Shown: in pieces, positions 39,862 through 51,347 of the stretch | Layout: each line of letters starts with the position of its first letter | Position numbering within the stretch: position 1 is the stretch's first letter | Assembly: GCA_018136815.1 (NCBI GenBank) | Contig: CM030934.1 | Span: 6,433,698 to 6,497,697, forward strand | DNA: 64,000 nucleotides | Direction: 5' to 3' | DNA from: Isochrysis galbana | Taxonomy: Eukaryota > Haptophyta > Isochrysidales > Isochrysidaceae | Made by a program: the position numbers and the translations under genes | The notes under the pieces: generated by a model | The model's input: only the letters and a program-made list of their open reading frames with translations | Database searches by the model: none | Told to the model about the DNA's origin: nothing

Positions 39862-40248
39862 GCGGTCGGCCGTGAAGGTCGCGTTCCGTCGAAAGAGGAC
39901 CATATGATTTTCTGTTTAGTAATTCAATTAAAAGTTTACGTTAATGTTGGTATATTTGCTATTTGAAGTAAAATCTTGATTTCAACTAGATGCAGGTGCG
40001 AAAATATAAATTATGGTTTCAATTATAGTACTACAACTTTTTTATAGTATGTGCTACTTATTTACAGCAAAAAGTTGTGTTGGAAGCTGTGGTGGTGTGG
40101 GTGGAGCTGTGGATCAAAAGAGGGAATTGTATGGACAAGGGGAGTGGGGAGGGACGAGGAGGAGCTGGGGGGCATCGGGTACGGGGCACGCGTATGAACA
40201 GCGCTCGAGCGCTTGAGCGGAGGGCGCGTTGGCGGCCACCGTCAGCCG
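39862..40248. other. intergenic
   Basis: Contains the AT-rich 3' flank of KIN17 and then G-rich DNA. No gene seen. Confidence 0.4.
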
Positions 40249-40557
40249 TCAGCGCAGTGTCGAGATTTGCAAGGGGTTTCGATCGTCGAGTTCGCCGGTG
40301 GCTTGGTCGACTTTGATCTTGCGCGTGGTTACGACGGGCGAGATCGGGATGCCTTGGCTGCGCGGAACGGAGATGGGGACGAGGCGATTTCCGGTGAACG
40401 CGAACGCGAGGATGCTGTGGAGGGCCTTCTCGTCGGCCGCCAACCAGGCATCGCGCTAGGGAGAGGCGAGAACTTCACGGGCGGTGGCAGGTACTGAGAA
40501 GCGGGCGGGGCCGGATGGAGTGACGACGTCGACTACCTCCTGCGTGGCCTTGAGGCA
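40249..40557 (-). pseudogene. copia-type pol fragment with internal stop
   Basis: The frame reads ...TAREVLASP, TAG, RDAWLAADEKALHSIL...RLVPISVP...TTRKIKVDQATGELDDRN. This pattern (substitution after a W..A...E, then LV, then K-K-D--TGE) is that of the segment leading into a copia reverse transcriptase. Only about 100 codons remain and one TAG interrupts them. It is not closely similar to the complete copia element in this window. Confidence 0.45.
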
Positions 40558-41087
40558 CGATGGTTCGAGCGGGTCCGGGGACAGAGGGAGGTGGGGCGGA
40601 GGGGAGAGCCTGGCACGCCCTTACAAACCTGCCCACCTCCTTCACTCCCTCCTCCCTCGCCACCCCCTTGCCACAGCGCAACGATCATGCCCATATGCCC
40701 ATGCTGGCACGCCACCATCAAGGCGGTCATACGCTGCTTGTTGGTGACATTCAGCCCCGCTCCGGCCTGGATGAGCGCCGAAACGCACACATCATGCCCA
40801 TTCTGGCACGCCATCATCAAGGCTGTCCAACCGTCCACTTCAGAGGCATCCAAGGAGGCATCTGCCTCGATGAGTTCACGCACACATTGGTCATGGTCGA
40901 GCTCACACGCCATCATCAAAGCAGTGCAGTCATTCAAGTTTGTGGCATCCACCCTCGCATTCGCACAGAGCAGTGCATGAGCACACAGATCAGCTAAGGC
41001 GCGCCGCTGACCGCTGAGCGCAAGGAGCAGTGCAGGCTGAGGAGCATCCCGTCTCGAGCGAGAAGGGGATCCTACAATGAGAGACAT
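40533..41087 (-). CDS. small ankyrin-repeat protein or exon
   Basis: ATG at 41087, then at least three ankyrin repeats with the TALMMACxxGHxxCVxxLIxAGA pattern (residues about 45-145). After residue 145 the frame becomes Gly-rich noise, so a splice donor near 40675 or a truncation is likely. Unlike the ankyrin block of the HECT-like gene, the repeats share the TALMMAC signature among themselves, suggesting recent duplication. Binding partner unknown. It sits between copia and gypsy debris, so it could be a captured gene fragment. Confidence 0.5.
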   Translation of the reverse strand: MSLIVGSPSRSRRDAPQPALLLALSGQRRALADLCAHALLCANARVDATNLNDCTALMMACELDHDQCVRELIEADASLDASEVDGWTALMMACQNGHDVCVSALIQAGAGLNVTNKQRMTALMVACQHGHMGMIVALWQGGGEGGGSEGGGQVCKGVPGSPLRPTSLCPRTRSNHRASRPRRR

Positions 41088-41221
41088 GTGGACATGTGGA
41101 CAGTGATTTCAACGAGATATCGACGCGCGACCCTGCCCGAATCGAGTGACTGGCGTGAAACCACGTGTGTGCTTCCATGTTGTATTCAGGCCTTTGGGCA
41201 TGAATATTTCGGCTTTCGGCA

Positions 41222-41400
41222 TGAGTATCGAACCCTCCGCGCTATCTGCGGCGAGTTGAATCGAGGCGGCGTGTGAAGCCAAGAAATCGTTGCCCAAGAG
41301 AAGCATCGGATTACCCTCGATGACGGTGAAGACGTGGCGAAAGGGGCGGCCGCCTACGGAAAAGATGATTCGAGCCTTGCCTCGTGTAATGAGAGGTACA
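41222..41400 (-). pseudogene. gypsy protease-region fragment
   Basis: The translation (TRGKARIIFSVGGRPFRHVF, then TVIEGNPMLLLGNDFL) is nearly the same as the segment following DTGA in the large gypsy Pol, with several substitutions. Only about 60 codons survive, and both sides are unrelated. A second chromovirus copy once lay here. Confidence 0.8.
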
Positions 41401-41614
41401 TACATATGCCCGTCATTGGCCTTCCCCGTTCTCCCGATGAGCCCGTTCCGGGCTCCCCGGATGCCCGGATGAACCGTGCGCCGCGCTAGCCGCCGGTGCG
41501 CCTTCGCGACTCGTTTCCAAAGAGGAAACGAGCTTCGCTCCGACATTCCACATATGTGAAGTGTCAAGTAAACTCCAAGTGCCAACGGAAGTTGCTAGCA
41601 GGGATGGGGATATA

Positions 41615-41775
41615 AAAATAATTAATGTTATGTCCTAGCCAACCCCACTAGCTAATAATTGGACACAACTTTTCCGTCCCGGAATCCCGCCATGCCTGAC
41701 GAGCCAGGTGTCCGAGTGCTACCCGGGGGAGGGGGCACTGCCCCCTCCCCTCGATATTTGTCCTCCCCTCCTCCC
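41615..41775 (+). repeat. dispersed repeat family R1, copy 2
   Basis: Matches 36045-36215 reversed and 50025-50130, including the TCCTAGCCAACCC start and the GAGCCAGGTGTCCGAGTG end; the tail GGGGGCACTGCCCCC-like part is shared only with copy 1. Confidence 0.65.
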
Positions 41776-43377
41776 CCCAGTGCACGCACCGACCCCGCGC
41801 GCCCCAGCACGTCCTCTCCTCCTCCCTCCTCCTCGAGTCCACGCTGGGGGAAAACCCCTTTCGGGTAAAAACAACGCAGGGGGGGGGGGGGCACTCGTGA
41901 ATGGGAGCCCAGAAGCGCTAATCTCTCTCGCCGAGGCGAGTGGCCGCGGCGAGCCGCGGCCCTTCCCTCCTGGTTCTGGTGCCCCCGTCTTCTCTTACCT
42001 AAACGGGGCGAGAAGACACGTAAACGCCGGAGGGGAGAGCTGGCACTCCCCCCTCCCCTCCCTCTTCCCACTTCCTCCTCTCTTCCCTGCGGCTCTGGCC
42101 CATGGCGCGCGCCTGCGGCCCCTCTTCAGGTCCCCAGGAGGCCTGCAGGGGCATGGGAGCGCAGCTCAGGGGACGGGTGAGGCTGGGGCATTGCCCTGGC
42201 CCCTCCTGCCTCTCCCTCGCTGGCTCTCGAGCCCCTGCCGGTCGACTGGAGCTGGCTGGGGGCTCCTGATGAGGGGGGCCCAGGGGGAGGAGGGGTTGGT
42301 CAGAGCGAGAAGCAGGCCAACGCGGGCCGGGGCGTGCGTTCTGTGCCTGACTCTCAGGGAGAGTCTGGGCAGTCTGGGTGAGTCCCCCCTGCATGCCAAG
42401 AGCGGCAGCGCAGGGGGGTGGATGGTTCTCGCCCCCCATGAGGGGAGTCGAGGGAGTGGGGGGGGCGCGAGGCCCCCCTCCATGGCGACCAATCATAAGA
42501 TTAGTGGCAGCAGGGATGGGGATAAGTGAACGCTTCTGGTCTACTCCGAAAGAGGTGTTGGACGAGGGGGTACGACGCGCGCGCGGCAAAGTGGATGCGG
42601 AGGTGGTATAAAATACTACTAGAAGCAAACGACCTCGCGCCTACTGGCTACTGGTTACTGGGGGCGGTCTGGGTCCGGGTGCAAGGTGCCATAAGTGCCA
42701 TAAGTGCTCAGCACATGCCAAGTGGCATGGCATGAGTTGAGCTGACGGGCCCCCCACAGGGGAGTTAGTGCCCGATGGGGAGGGCACGAGGCGCCTCCCC
42801 ATTGAGAGTTTTTAGCGAACCCAACGGCTCATATCTGGTGATATAGATGATTGCTTAGCAAGGCCAACAGTGACCAGCCTGACAAGGATTGGGCTTGCCA
42901 TGGCGGCACTGCAAGCGCGCTATTCTGCTACATGTCAATGTAATCCATGACGGGTGTGTGCGCACGCGCGCAGCCTCTAGATCAAGTCGAGTGCTGCGAC
43001 CACGCACCGTTCTTTGCCTCTATCTTGGCGTGCGCATCATCACACATCAACGTTATTGGATGCGTGGAGCACGCACGATGAACAGAAAGCCCTCGCGTGG
43101 AGCAAGGTGAACCAAGAAGATGACCTCACATCGTCAAGAAGAGAGACAAGGAGGTTTGAAGAAGTTTGATTGTTGAGGCTTGATAAGACCGTCGACCTGG
43201 TGCCGTGGCGCACGATTGATGTCGGCCACACCGGCTTGAAGTTGGCGACCGCAACCATCCTGACTGCTCCGAGTACTGAGGAGCTGTAAAGGATTGCGCA
43301 GTGGCCTACGAGAATGGCGCAAACTGCAAGTACGATGCAGAATCAACAGAAACGCGCCCTGGATGTGTTCAATCGCA
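41776..43377. other. intergenic, low complexity
   Basis: GC-skewed DNA with long G and C runs. The ORFs across 41.7-42.6 kb are Pro/Arg/Gly-rich in every frame and look like composition artefacts. No gene or clear repeat boundary found. Confidence 0.4.
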
Positions 43378-43735
43378 TGAGTTCTTTGCGAGCGTAGTAT
43401 CTATATATGCCTTAGGTGCTCGCAACCTACAATTCACCCTGCATCTCTTCGATTTCTTGGAGAATCCTCAACAGCTCCCAATCCGTATATTCACTGACAA
43501 TTCCGCCACCCGAGACTCGATTAAGAACCCTGGTGTCACTGCTCGGACCCGTCACTATGAACGATGGCTGCTATATGCTCGGGAACAATTTCTCAATCGT
43601 ATCTCTGTTCCTCACTGGATATCCACATCACAGATGACGGCTGATATATTCACTAAGTGCTTGGACAAGACCACATTCCTCCGCCACCGGTCGTCACTAC
43701 TTAATGAACGTGCGTGTCCTAATCAGCGTTAGCAC
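43378..43735 (+). pseudogene. copia RNase H end fragment
   Basis: About 110 codons equal in order to the C-terminus of the complete copia Pol (ARNLQFTLHLFDFL, FTDNSATRDSIKNPGVTART, DIFTKCLDKTTFLRHR), diverged at perhaps a fifth of positions, and followed by TAG and a GTGGGGGAG purine tract. Everything 5' of it is gone. Confidence 0.9.
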
Positions 43736-43747
43736 GCTGTGGGGGAG

Positions 43748-43919
43748 TGTGTGGACTCAAGTGAGTTCTTTTGTACATGTGTAGGTCCTAATCCCACAGT
43801 GGCAACGTGGGGTGTTGTCGGGACTCGAGGTCTCTCCGTTGCGCTAGCGCTATGTTCATGCCTCTAATCTACACAATGTTGCTGACTATCACTGGGCCCC
43901 ATAAGAGTGGGGCCAAACA
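43748..43919 (+). repeat. diverged copia LTR
   Basis: 172 bp from TGTGTGGACTC to GGGGCCAAACA. It is clearly related at both ends to the LTR at 2227-2412, sharing ATCTACACAATGTTGCTGAC-like and GGGGCCAAACA blocks, with a different middle. It is the 3' LTR of the truncated copy. Confidence 0.85.
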
Positions 43920-45280
43920 GTATATGAGTACTTGTCGCGATCCACGTAACACTCACTGCTCGTACTCGCGATTATACTCGCTGGTTACTGGCTACTCCGC
44001 GTACGGCCATTTCCTCGCGCGCGCGCAACTCCTGGCATCAGTGTCCTTCGTGGCCATCGCTTGGAAGCCAGGCTGCCCACGGTGCCGGGCGACCCACCGT
44101 GGGGCCAGGGCATCCCCTCCGGCCACTCCACCGCCATGGCATCGCTGGGCGCGCCCACTGAGTCGCCGGACCTGGCGCTGGCGCTAGCGCGCGGCGTTGA
44201 CGAAAGCCTCCTTCGAGACGAGCAGGAGGCTGGGAGCGCGCGCGATGGGCGTCCCAGACGACGGACAGGTGCCCAAATGTCAAATTCGGCTGTGGGCGCG
44301 CCCAACCGTCGCAGGGTACGAAGCAGAGGGCTGTCAATGCCATCTGCCACTGGTACCACCCGCGCGCCGACCACTCCTACTCGATCACGACCAAGGCCCA
44401 ATGGGCCAAAGAGTTTGGAGTGGATCGGCAGCGCTTCTTATACTGGTGTCTTGTCACTCAACTGGGATGCTGGGAGAGTGTGGTGAGAGTCATGTGGGAT
44501 CCGACGGAGGATGCGTGTGATGCTGAGCGCGGCCATAAATGTACCTATGCGTAGGCGGAGTCGGAGTCTGAGCCTGAGGTTGGGGAGGAACAGGATGAGG
44601 AGGAAGCACATTCAAGTGTGGGAGTGCATAGTGCATGTGATCTCCAGTGGGATAGCTCAGGCTATGGATGCCTTACCGCACTCGTGGCGAATGGAACCAC
44701 TACCTACACGTAGCATACTTTCTACACCCCCACACCCCCACTCCCCCGGCCCTTCTCCCCCCGCCATCAGGCGGCTCCCCCCGTGCACTACTAGGGGGAT
44801 TGGGGTGAAGGGCTTAGATATGGATATGGTCCGGTGCCCCCCCCCCCCCCCGGTGATCCGTTCCCCCCTTCCTCCTACGCCTCCCGGACTGGCGGCGTCC
44901 TCAGTCCGCGCGGCAGGCAGACACCGCGAAAGTGCGGCAGCGGACGAAGAAAAGCCGAAGGGCGGGGGCTGAGACCCCCGGGGACACTGTAAGATAGTTC
45001 AGAAGGCGTTTTACGTTTGTCTACCACAAGAGAACACCCAACAACAAACAGGTCTGCCCCAGCCCGCCCCTTCCGCTTGGCCCGTCGTAGTGCACGCCCC
45101 CCCCCCCCCCACCCCCCCCCCAGATACCAAAGACAAAGGAATGAAGGGAGTAGTGTAAAGGGAGTGAGTGTTCTAGGGTATAGGCGATGGCGAGTCGGTA
45201 CCGTGAGTGCGTGGTCCTGTATAGCAATAGCTAGTGGTAGTAGTAGTAGCCTGAATCTTCAGCTTCAGCAGACGTTTATT
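43920..45280. other. intergenic with one unexplained reading frame
   Basis: A frame at about 44335-44545 reads ICHWYHPRADHSYSITTKAQ and continues with WAKEFGVDRQRFLYW to a TAG, which looks more protein-like than its surroundings, but I see no start or domain. The rest is C-rich DNA. Confidence 0.3.
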
Positions 45281-45449
45281 TTAATGGGCCTCGGATATGT
45301 GCTAGTTAAACTAGCTAGTTGGGTGTATTGGGAACTTTCTACATCTACAGGAAAAAATCCTCAAATTCCCTCAATTCTGAGATCTGAGATGGTCACATTT
45401 TTCACCCCTAACTAACCCGTAATAGAAAGCCCTGTTTGACCGCCCATGC
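45281..45449 (+). repeat. dispersed repeat family R2, copy 1
   Basis: Matches 51213-51347: GGATATGTGCTAGTT, GGGTGTATTGGGAAC, AATCCTCAAATTCCCTCAAT and the terminal CTGTTTGACCGCCC. The terminal motif also occurs at about 61893 and inverted at 49779. Confidence 0.7.
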
Positions 45450-45769
45450 CCCATCCACAGGTGATATCAGCCTTGCTCTGACAAGCGGTCGGTCTGGTCG
45501 GGCCAGTGAGCGAAGAGGGGGGCGCCGTCGTTCGTGGGAGAGGTGCGGGCGGTGTTTTTTTAGGTGATCGTAGAATAAAGATGCGTCGAGCGGGGGCGGG
45601 GTGGTCGCGGGGGGGTGTGGGCGGTCCTGGGTAGTGGTGTGATTTTGAGAAGCTCAATCCACCAAAATTAGATTTTTAGGGAGGAGGGGAGAGGGGGAGC
45701 AACCGGGGTGCCCGCTCATCGGGATGCGCCCTCGGCGCCGAGCTCCGCCCGCCCACCGCCCGCCTGCCC

Positions 45770-48700
45770 ATGTTCGTGCGACGCGATGCTGGGGCTCCAG
45801 TGTGCGACTTGGCCGCCAAGGGCGTGCTAGTTGCGGTCGCCTTCCCTCGCACCATACAGATCTGGTCCGACGTCTCTGAGGCTGAGCATCTCTGCCAGTC
45901 GTCTCCCAGCGACGACAACCTGGGCATGGACGGCGACAGCTTCTGCCGGCTTCTATGGCATCCTTCCGGGCTCCAGATCGCGGCTCTCACACGGCAGGAT
46001 CGCGTCGTCATCTTTACTATCGAAGTCAGCGGTCGGTTCCGGCTGCATCGCCGAGCAACAGTTCATGCGCGCACTGCCACAGAGGAAGGAGAAAGTGTCC
46101 CGCAGCATGTAGTTCACACTCAGAGCGCATCCTTGGCTGGCGACGACTGCGGCATGCTGGTGTGCACTTCGGTCCAATCACTCGTTGCCTGCACATGGGA
46201 CGGCAAGTCAGAAAGGGTGTCGTACCTCGAGGCGCTCGTTCACAATACTCTCTGGGGGGATGGTGTATCACTAAACGACGCACAATTGTGGCCGGTGGGG
46301 CTTTGGGACGACGAATGTTCACTCTCGAACGACCACCCTACGGGGCATACGAAGGCTGAGGCAGGTGCTGTCAGACGCCCCCCTATGCGCAGCAGTCCAG
46401 GCGGTTGTGCCCAGCGGAACGCGGCTCGAGTACCAGGCATGGCAGTGCGGCGCACCAAGGCATCTCCCGGTGCGCCGGTGGCACATACAGTGACGTGTGC
46501 CAACGGGATGCCGTCTCCGGATGGAGGGCTCCACGCTCGTAACACACCTTCTGACTCGCTGGTCGTTCCGAATCAATCTGCACAAGGTCCTCCCGCCAGC
46601 GACGTTTTGGTGTGCTCAGCCCTTGGGGTGTGCGCAATTGCGACACCGGGTGCAGTACTTGTGGTTTTCTTCACACCTATTGATCTGATGGCACACGACG
46701 CATGGGCAGCGGGTGATTCGGAGCGAGAGCCAACGGGTGATTCGGAGCGAGAGCAGCCGGCAAGGACCTTGCTTGACGTGTTCGGACCACTACAGATGAG
46801 GTCACCCGCTGCCTCATTGACGGCGGCACCGGACAACAGAAGGCGATCGCAGCTCGAGCCGAGGTGTGTTCACCTTGCATCGGTCTGTGGAGCGGTCCGA
46901 TTGGCAATTTGCCCCTCTCGTCGCCGTCTTGCTGTAGGCACTGCTGACGGTGGGGTTTTGCTATATCAGCTGACTGACAACGGCTGCGGCGATGGTTCGG
47001 TGGCCTTCCAGTCCGTCCAGACCCCATGCGGTCAGGCCCAACGCATCTCTCTCGCCCCTTATGAAACGTTCACGCCTCGGGATGCGGGCATTGATGCTAT
47101 TTGCGCTGGGGCAGTTGGCAGGCTCAGCTTTTCGTCGGATGGCTCTCGGGTCGCAGTAGCCTGGCGAGGCCGAACAGGAGGTGTGGCCATATTCTCGGAG
47201 GCGCACACACTTCTGTTGGCCTGGTCGTCCGCTACTGGGGCGGAAGTTGCGAGAGAAGGCGGAGACGTAGCATATCAAGGGAGCGTCCATGCAATTACAG
47301 CAGCTGGGCGCTGGGCCAAAGAGGGCGACTTGCAAGACTCCGCTCTCACGCAATCAAACACAGTGAGTGCCTTGGCGTGGGGAGTGGAGGATGCATCAAT
47401 TCTAGTTGTGATTGATCGTTGTTCGACTGTCGACGAAGCCTGTAAGACGGTGTCGTAGACAGCAGGGAGCGTCTGCCAGCCCAACTTCCCGAATCCCCAG
47501 CCCGTTGAGTATCCGGCGAGTTGTGAAGCTGACATCCTAAGCGATGCGGCCGAATCCAGCAGTCAAATCCTTGCGATGGCTGTCTTACGAGAGGGGACTC
47601 GTGCCCAATGTGCAGTGCGTGCCGCCAAGGATAGCGCCCTTATGATACTTGGATGTCACCACGCGCTTGTGGCTAGCGTTGCGCCCGATTCGTTGCATCG
47701 TATGGAATGGCGCAGACTAGACCCCCCCAAGACCTCATTGCTCAGTGGGCCCTCCACCCTGCGCCGAGGTGCTGTATCTCCGGAGGGCCGAAAGGTTGCG
47801 CTGTCGGCTGCCTTTGGTGTCTCCATTTGCTCGCTGAGTGTGTGTCGGAATAACGCTTCCTCTTGGCGTCAAGCCTTTTGCTCATCAAAACACCGATCGA
47901 GGGGCTCGACGTCGCAGTCCGCGCTGCCTTTCCGCGTAGAAGAGCTCTGTTGGCTCCAGGACGATGTCGGCTGCAGCCTCTTGGTCGCAGTCGGCGCTGC
48001 GAATAAAGTCGACTCCACCGAGGTACTTGGGGAATGTGGGGATGAAGACGAAGATGTTGGCCGCAGTCACCAGCTGCTTTTGGCTCACGTGGCGGACGTC
48101 GCTGCCTGTGTATCGCTCGAGCTCCGTGTGCTGGAATGCGACTCGATGCGGCTTGTACTGCGGCAATCACTTCCCGTCGGTGGCCAAATATGGGGATGCG
48201 CGAGCTCGCGCATCGCTACCGCGAGATCGCAGCTCATCTTGGGATGTGGCGGCGAGAGCCGTAGACGGGCGACGATTCTTTTAGTGACAATCGCACATGG
48301 GGCGGCCAGCGGACGTGCTAGGTTGCACGTCCAATCGACGCAAATTTTAAGTCTTGACAACGGAGAGGCTCACGCCCCGTTTCGTGGGCTCAGCGTTGCC
48401 CAATACCCATCCAACGACGGACGGGCCTCTCTCGATGGAAATGCTACGCACTCCGACGGGCCCGCTCTCATGGCGGGTGCGTCACCAAGCCGAAGTGGCC
48501 ATTGCGACGTCGAGATAATTTTGCTTTCTGCAGCCGGCGCCTTGTTTTTGATTTACATCTCATTTGCGTCAACGAATGGGCTGCAATCACCCATCGGTGA
48601 GACCACGGGTTCTTTTAGGTCCACCGCATGGTCTATTGGCCGTGCCAAACGGTTGGATTTGGCTTCCTCTCGCGTGCACCGATGTTGGCATCTCCTAGGC

Positions 48701-49609
48701 CAAGTGTGGGTGCTCGGTGAGAGGGGTACGCATTTTGTGCATTGGAAGACGTTCAGCCAACCAGCGCCTAGGGGCAACGGAGCTCCCGGCGGCGAAGAGC
48801 GAGCTGGGGAGGCAGCGATTGATCACGAGGCAAACTTAGGTGCGAATGCCATGGTGCGAGACAGCGTATCGTCCTCGCTGCTACCCATGGTCGACTCCAA
48901 GATACTCTTGCTTCCACCACAACGGGAGGTCGCGCCGGTCATCGTTCTCCCCGGATCACACGCGTTGGTGGGAATCGGCCGGATAGATGGTCACCATTCG
49001 AGTGTTGGGCCCTCGTTGGCGGCGCATCCCATCCTCCATTGTCGCTTGCGATGGCTATTGCAACAGGGCTGTTCGGATGACGCGAGGTGTCTCCTACAAC
49101 AACCTTCTTGCTTCCGGCGCACGCATTGCTTGGAGAGGCTCTTGCACGATGCGACTGTGCAGGACCCGCACGACGTCTGCGGGTGTGATCTCCGCGTTGT
49201 TTCACCAGGCACGCGCAGAGCGATGGCGCAAGGTGGCCTCCTTCAGGCTGTTGCAGTGCTTTTATCGACGATAAGCTCCGCGGAGCGTTCGCGCGTCGTC
49301 GCCGGGTGTGCACACAAGACTGAGCCTTCTCATTGGCCGGAATTGTTTGGAGCCTGTGGCGCCCCGGACGACCTGCTTTACGCCTCACTACAGGCTGGTG
49401 ATATGAGGGGTGCCATCGTCCTCCTCCTCCCGGTTTTGACAGAGTGTGGTGTGCATGCTTGCAAGGTAGCAATTGAGCAGGTGCGCGCCGCTGCCACCGC
49501 ATGCATGGATGTATACGTTCTCAAGGCGACGGCTCACTTTGAGCATCGATTGGCATCGGGGGGGCTGAGCGAGTTCGTTGATGACACCAATTTGCGTCTT
49601 TATAAATAG
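45770..49609 (+). CDS. RIC1: RIC1 homologue (Rab6 GEF subunit), interrupted by one in-frame TAG
   Basis: RIC1 with RGP1 activates Rab6 at the Golgi. The two long open frames (45770-47458 and 47459-49609) are in the same frame and separated only by TAG at 47456-47458. The first half holds the N-terminal WD-like propeller (IQIWSDV, FCRLLWHPSGLQIAAL, LAVGTADGGVLLYQL). The second ends with the RIC1 domain (LRWLLQQGCSDDARCL, VVAGCAHKTEPSHWPELF, LLYASLQAGDMRGAIVLL). The total of about 1,280 codons fits the family. GTAAGA at 47443 and CAG ending at 47466 would define a 24-base in-frame intron containing the TAG; an 87-base alternative also keeps frame. Without splicing this would be a nonsense mutation. 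The start ATG follows a G-rich, not C/T-rich, leader. Confidence 0.85.
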
Positions 49610-50024
49610 AAGGTTTAGCCATGTGGGTCGAGAGGCAGCTGAATAAAAATTCTTAAATTTCTCACCACGCGCGCGCCCTAAGTAGATCACGAGGGGAGTC
49701 GCCGCAAGGCGGGGAGTGCGGGTGAGGAAGGGGAGTGGGCGTGGCTACGAAAGCGGAACTCAGAGCCACGTGTTTGGGCGGTCAAACAGGGGCTTTTTAA
49801 CTATTAGTAAGGGTCGTAAGGGTAGGGCTGCATTTTTTGACCGTGGCGCGATGCCCAATACAAAAAGCTCCGGGGGGGGGGCAGCTGCCGCCACGAAAAT
49901 CTTCGCCAAGAAATGGTGCGATTCGCCCCCCCCCTCTCCCCCCTCCGTCACGCGCGCTCACGCTCTACCCGTAAAGAAATGGCGGTCGCGCCCGCGGGGG
50001 GATCGGTTCCTTGATAAAAAATAA
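49610..50024. other. intergenic with repeat blocks
   Basis: Blocks shared with 14.76-15.15 kb lie at 49640-49680 and 49935-50005, and an inverted CTGTTTGACCGCCC is at about 49778-49791. No gene. Confidence 0.45.
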
Positions 50025-50130
50025 AATAGTTAATGTTATATCCTAGCCAACCCTACTAGCTAATTGGACACAACTTTTCCGTCCCGGAATCCCGCCATGC
50101 CTGACGAGCCAGGTGTTCGAGTGCTACCGG
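50025..50130 (+). repeat. dispersed repeat family R1, copy 3
   Basis: Starts TTAATGTTATATCCTAGCC and ends GTTCGAGTGCTACC, closely matching copy 2. Its 3' continuation differs from the other two copies. Confidence 0.65.
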
Positions 50131-50433
50131 TTCCGATCCCGGACCACCGATGCACATCGCGCCGTGCGCATGCACGGCGTGCACATGGGTGATTGCAACT
50201 CATCACACATGTCCCATGAGATATCTCTCTTATACTGGACGTTTGCGTAAGTGTAGGCGAACCGCAGAAACAAATCGGCATACGCACGCACGGCGTCTCC
50301 GTGGGGGCGCGCTGGTTCGTCAGGAAAAAGACACTGTGACTACTGCACCCTGCTGCCAAAAATAGACCAATCCTTAAAAGCGCGCACCGTAGATGTTAAA
50401 CGTCGACACTAGGGTCATGTGTGAATATTGTTG

Positions 50434-50531
50434 TGACGCGAAGGTGGATGCCACGACGGTCTGGGACCGCGCGAGGTTCTTCTCCTCCGCGCGCGGTTCG
50501 TTTCCTCCGGCCGTCGTTCGTTCCCCCCCCC
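50434..50531 (+). pseudogene. gypsy gag and LTR scraps joined
   Basis: 50434-50468 matches gag near 34541-34577 in reverse complement, and 50469-50531 matches the interior of the gypsy LTR (about 35150-35210). The two are non-adjacent in the intact element, so this is a rearranged fragment. Confidence 0.75.
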
Positions 50532-50532
50532 T

Positions 50533-50845
50533 GTCGTATTCCATACGATGACAGGCTTTTACTGGTAACCCATAGGTTATTATAAGTCTCAAGGTTTCGT
50601 CGATTGGTGTCCCGCTTCTTCTCTCGCTTTCTCTCGACGTCATCAAATGTTCCATGACCGTCTTTCGTATTCCCCTCGTGTATCTGGCTTATCTCCCCAG
50701 CGAGGTCCGCCCTCGTGGCGTCGACCCTCTCTCGGTCGCATGTCAGTGCGATGCTAGGTTCTAGGTTGCCCTGGTGCCGACGTTCCGCCGTCCGTCCAGG
50801 TGTGGTTAGTTTTCGCCCAGTTTGGTTAAGTTTTGTGGTTCTGTG
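50533..50845 (+). repeat. dispersed LTR-like repeat, copy 2
   Basis: Partner of 8005-8330. It begins TGTCGTATTCC and runs into GTGCAACTTCTCG, which resembles the end of the gypsy LTR plus leader (GTAGCAACTTCGTCGAG). Confidence 0.6.
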
Positions 50846-50849
50846 CCCT

Positions 50850-51178
50850 CAAGTGTGCAACTTCTCGTACGAGTCCCACCGTGTTCCCAAGCGAGTCCCC
50901 CCGAGTTCCCGAGTCTATACCCCGAGTCAACGAGTCAATACAAGTCAAGCACGCGCCTGAGCCACCCCCAGTCGCCTGCCACCACCTCCCACAAGCCTCC
51001 TTCCACACTTCCGCGCCCTCCGTGCGTCGTGCGTCGTGCGTCGATCACCATGCCCGTAGTCAACCCCGAGGAAAGCTCCATGAGCTCCCCGCAAGAACCG
51101 CTTTCCGCGCTAGCTGCCGGCGCGCCCTCGCAGGTCGCAGGCAATCTCCAAGAGTGAGATGAGCCTTGCTCTGACATT
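50850..51178 (+). pseudogene. gypsy leader plus Gag N-terminus fragment
   Basis: Matches 23713-24053 in reverse. The ATG at 51050 opens a frame starting MPVVNPEESSMSSPQEP that stops after 35 codons. It supports the view that this is the conserved 5' leader and Gag start of the family. Confidence 0.6.
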
Positions 51179-51212
51179 GTTGTGGGAGCCCAAGGGGGGG
51201 TCCGGGTCCTAA

Positions 51213-51347
51213 TTAATGGGCCCCGGATATGTGCTAGTTGGGTGTATTGGGAACGTTCTACCGAATAAAATCCTCAAATTCCCTCAATTCTGAGATGGTC
51301 ATTTTCATTTTTTCATCCCTAATAAAAAACTGTTTGACCGCCCTGCA
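51213..51347 (+). repeat. dispersed repeat family R2, copy 2
   Basis: Partner of 45281-45449 with a deletion after GTGCTAGTT and the same CTGTTTGACCGCCC end. Confidence 0.7.

Noticed and set aside
41708..42529. 273-codon ORF in GC-rich DNA
   Set aside because: Pro/Gly/Arg-rich in every frame on both strands, no ATG context or domain, includes part of repeat R1.
50025..50160. tRNA-derived SINE with A and B boxes
   Set aside because: GCTAATTGG and GGTTCCGATCC resemble but do not match the pol III boxes, and the second is present in one copy only.
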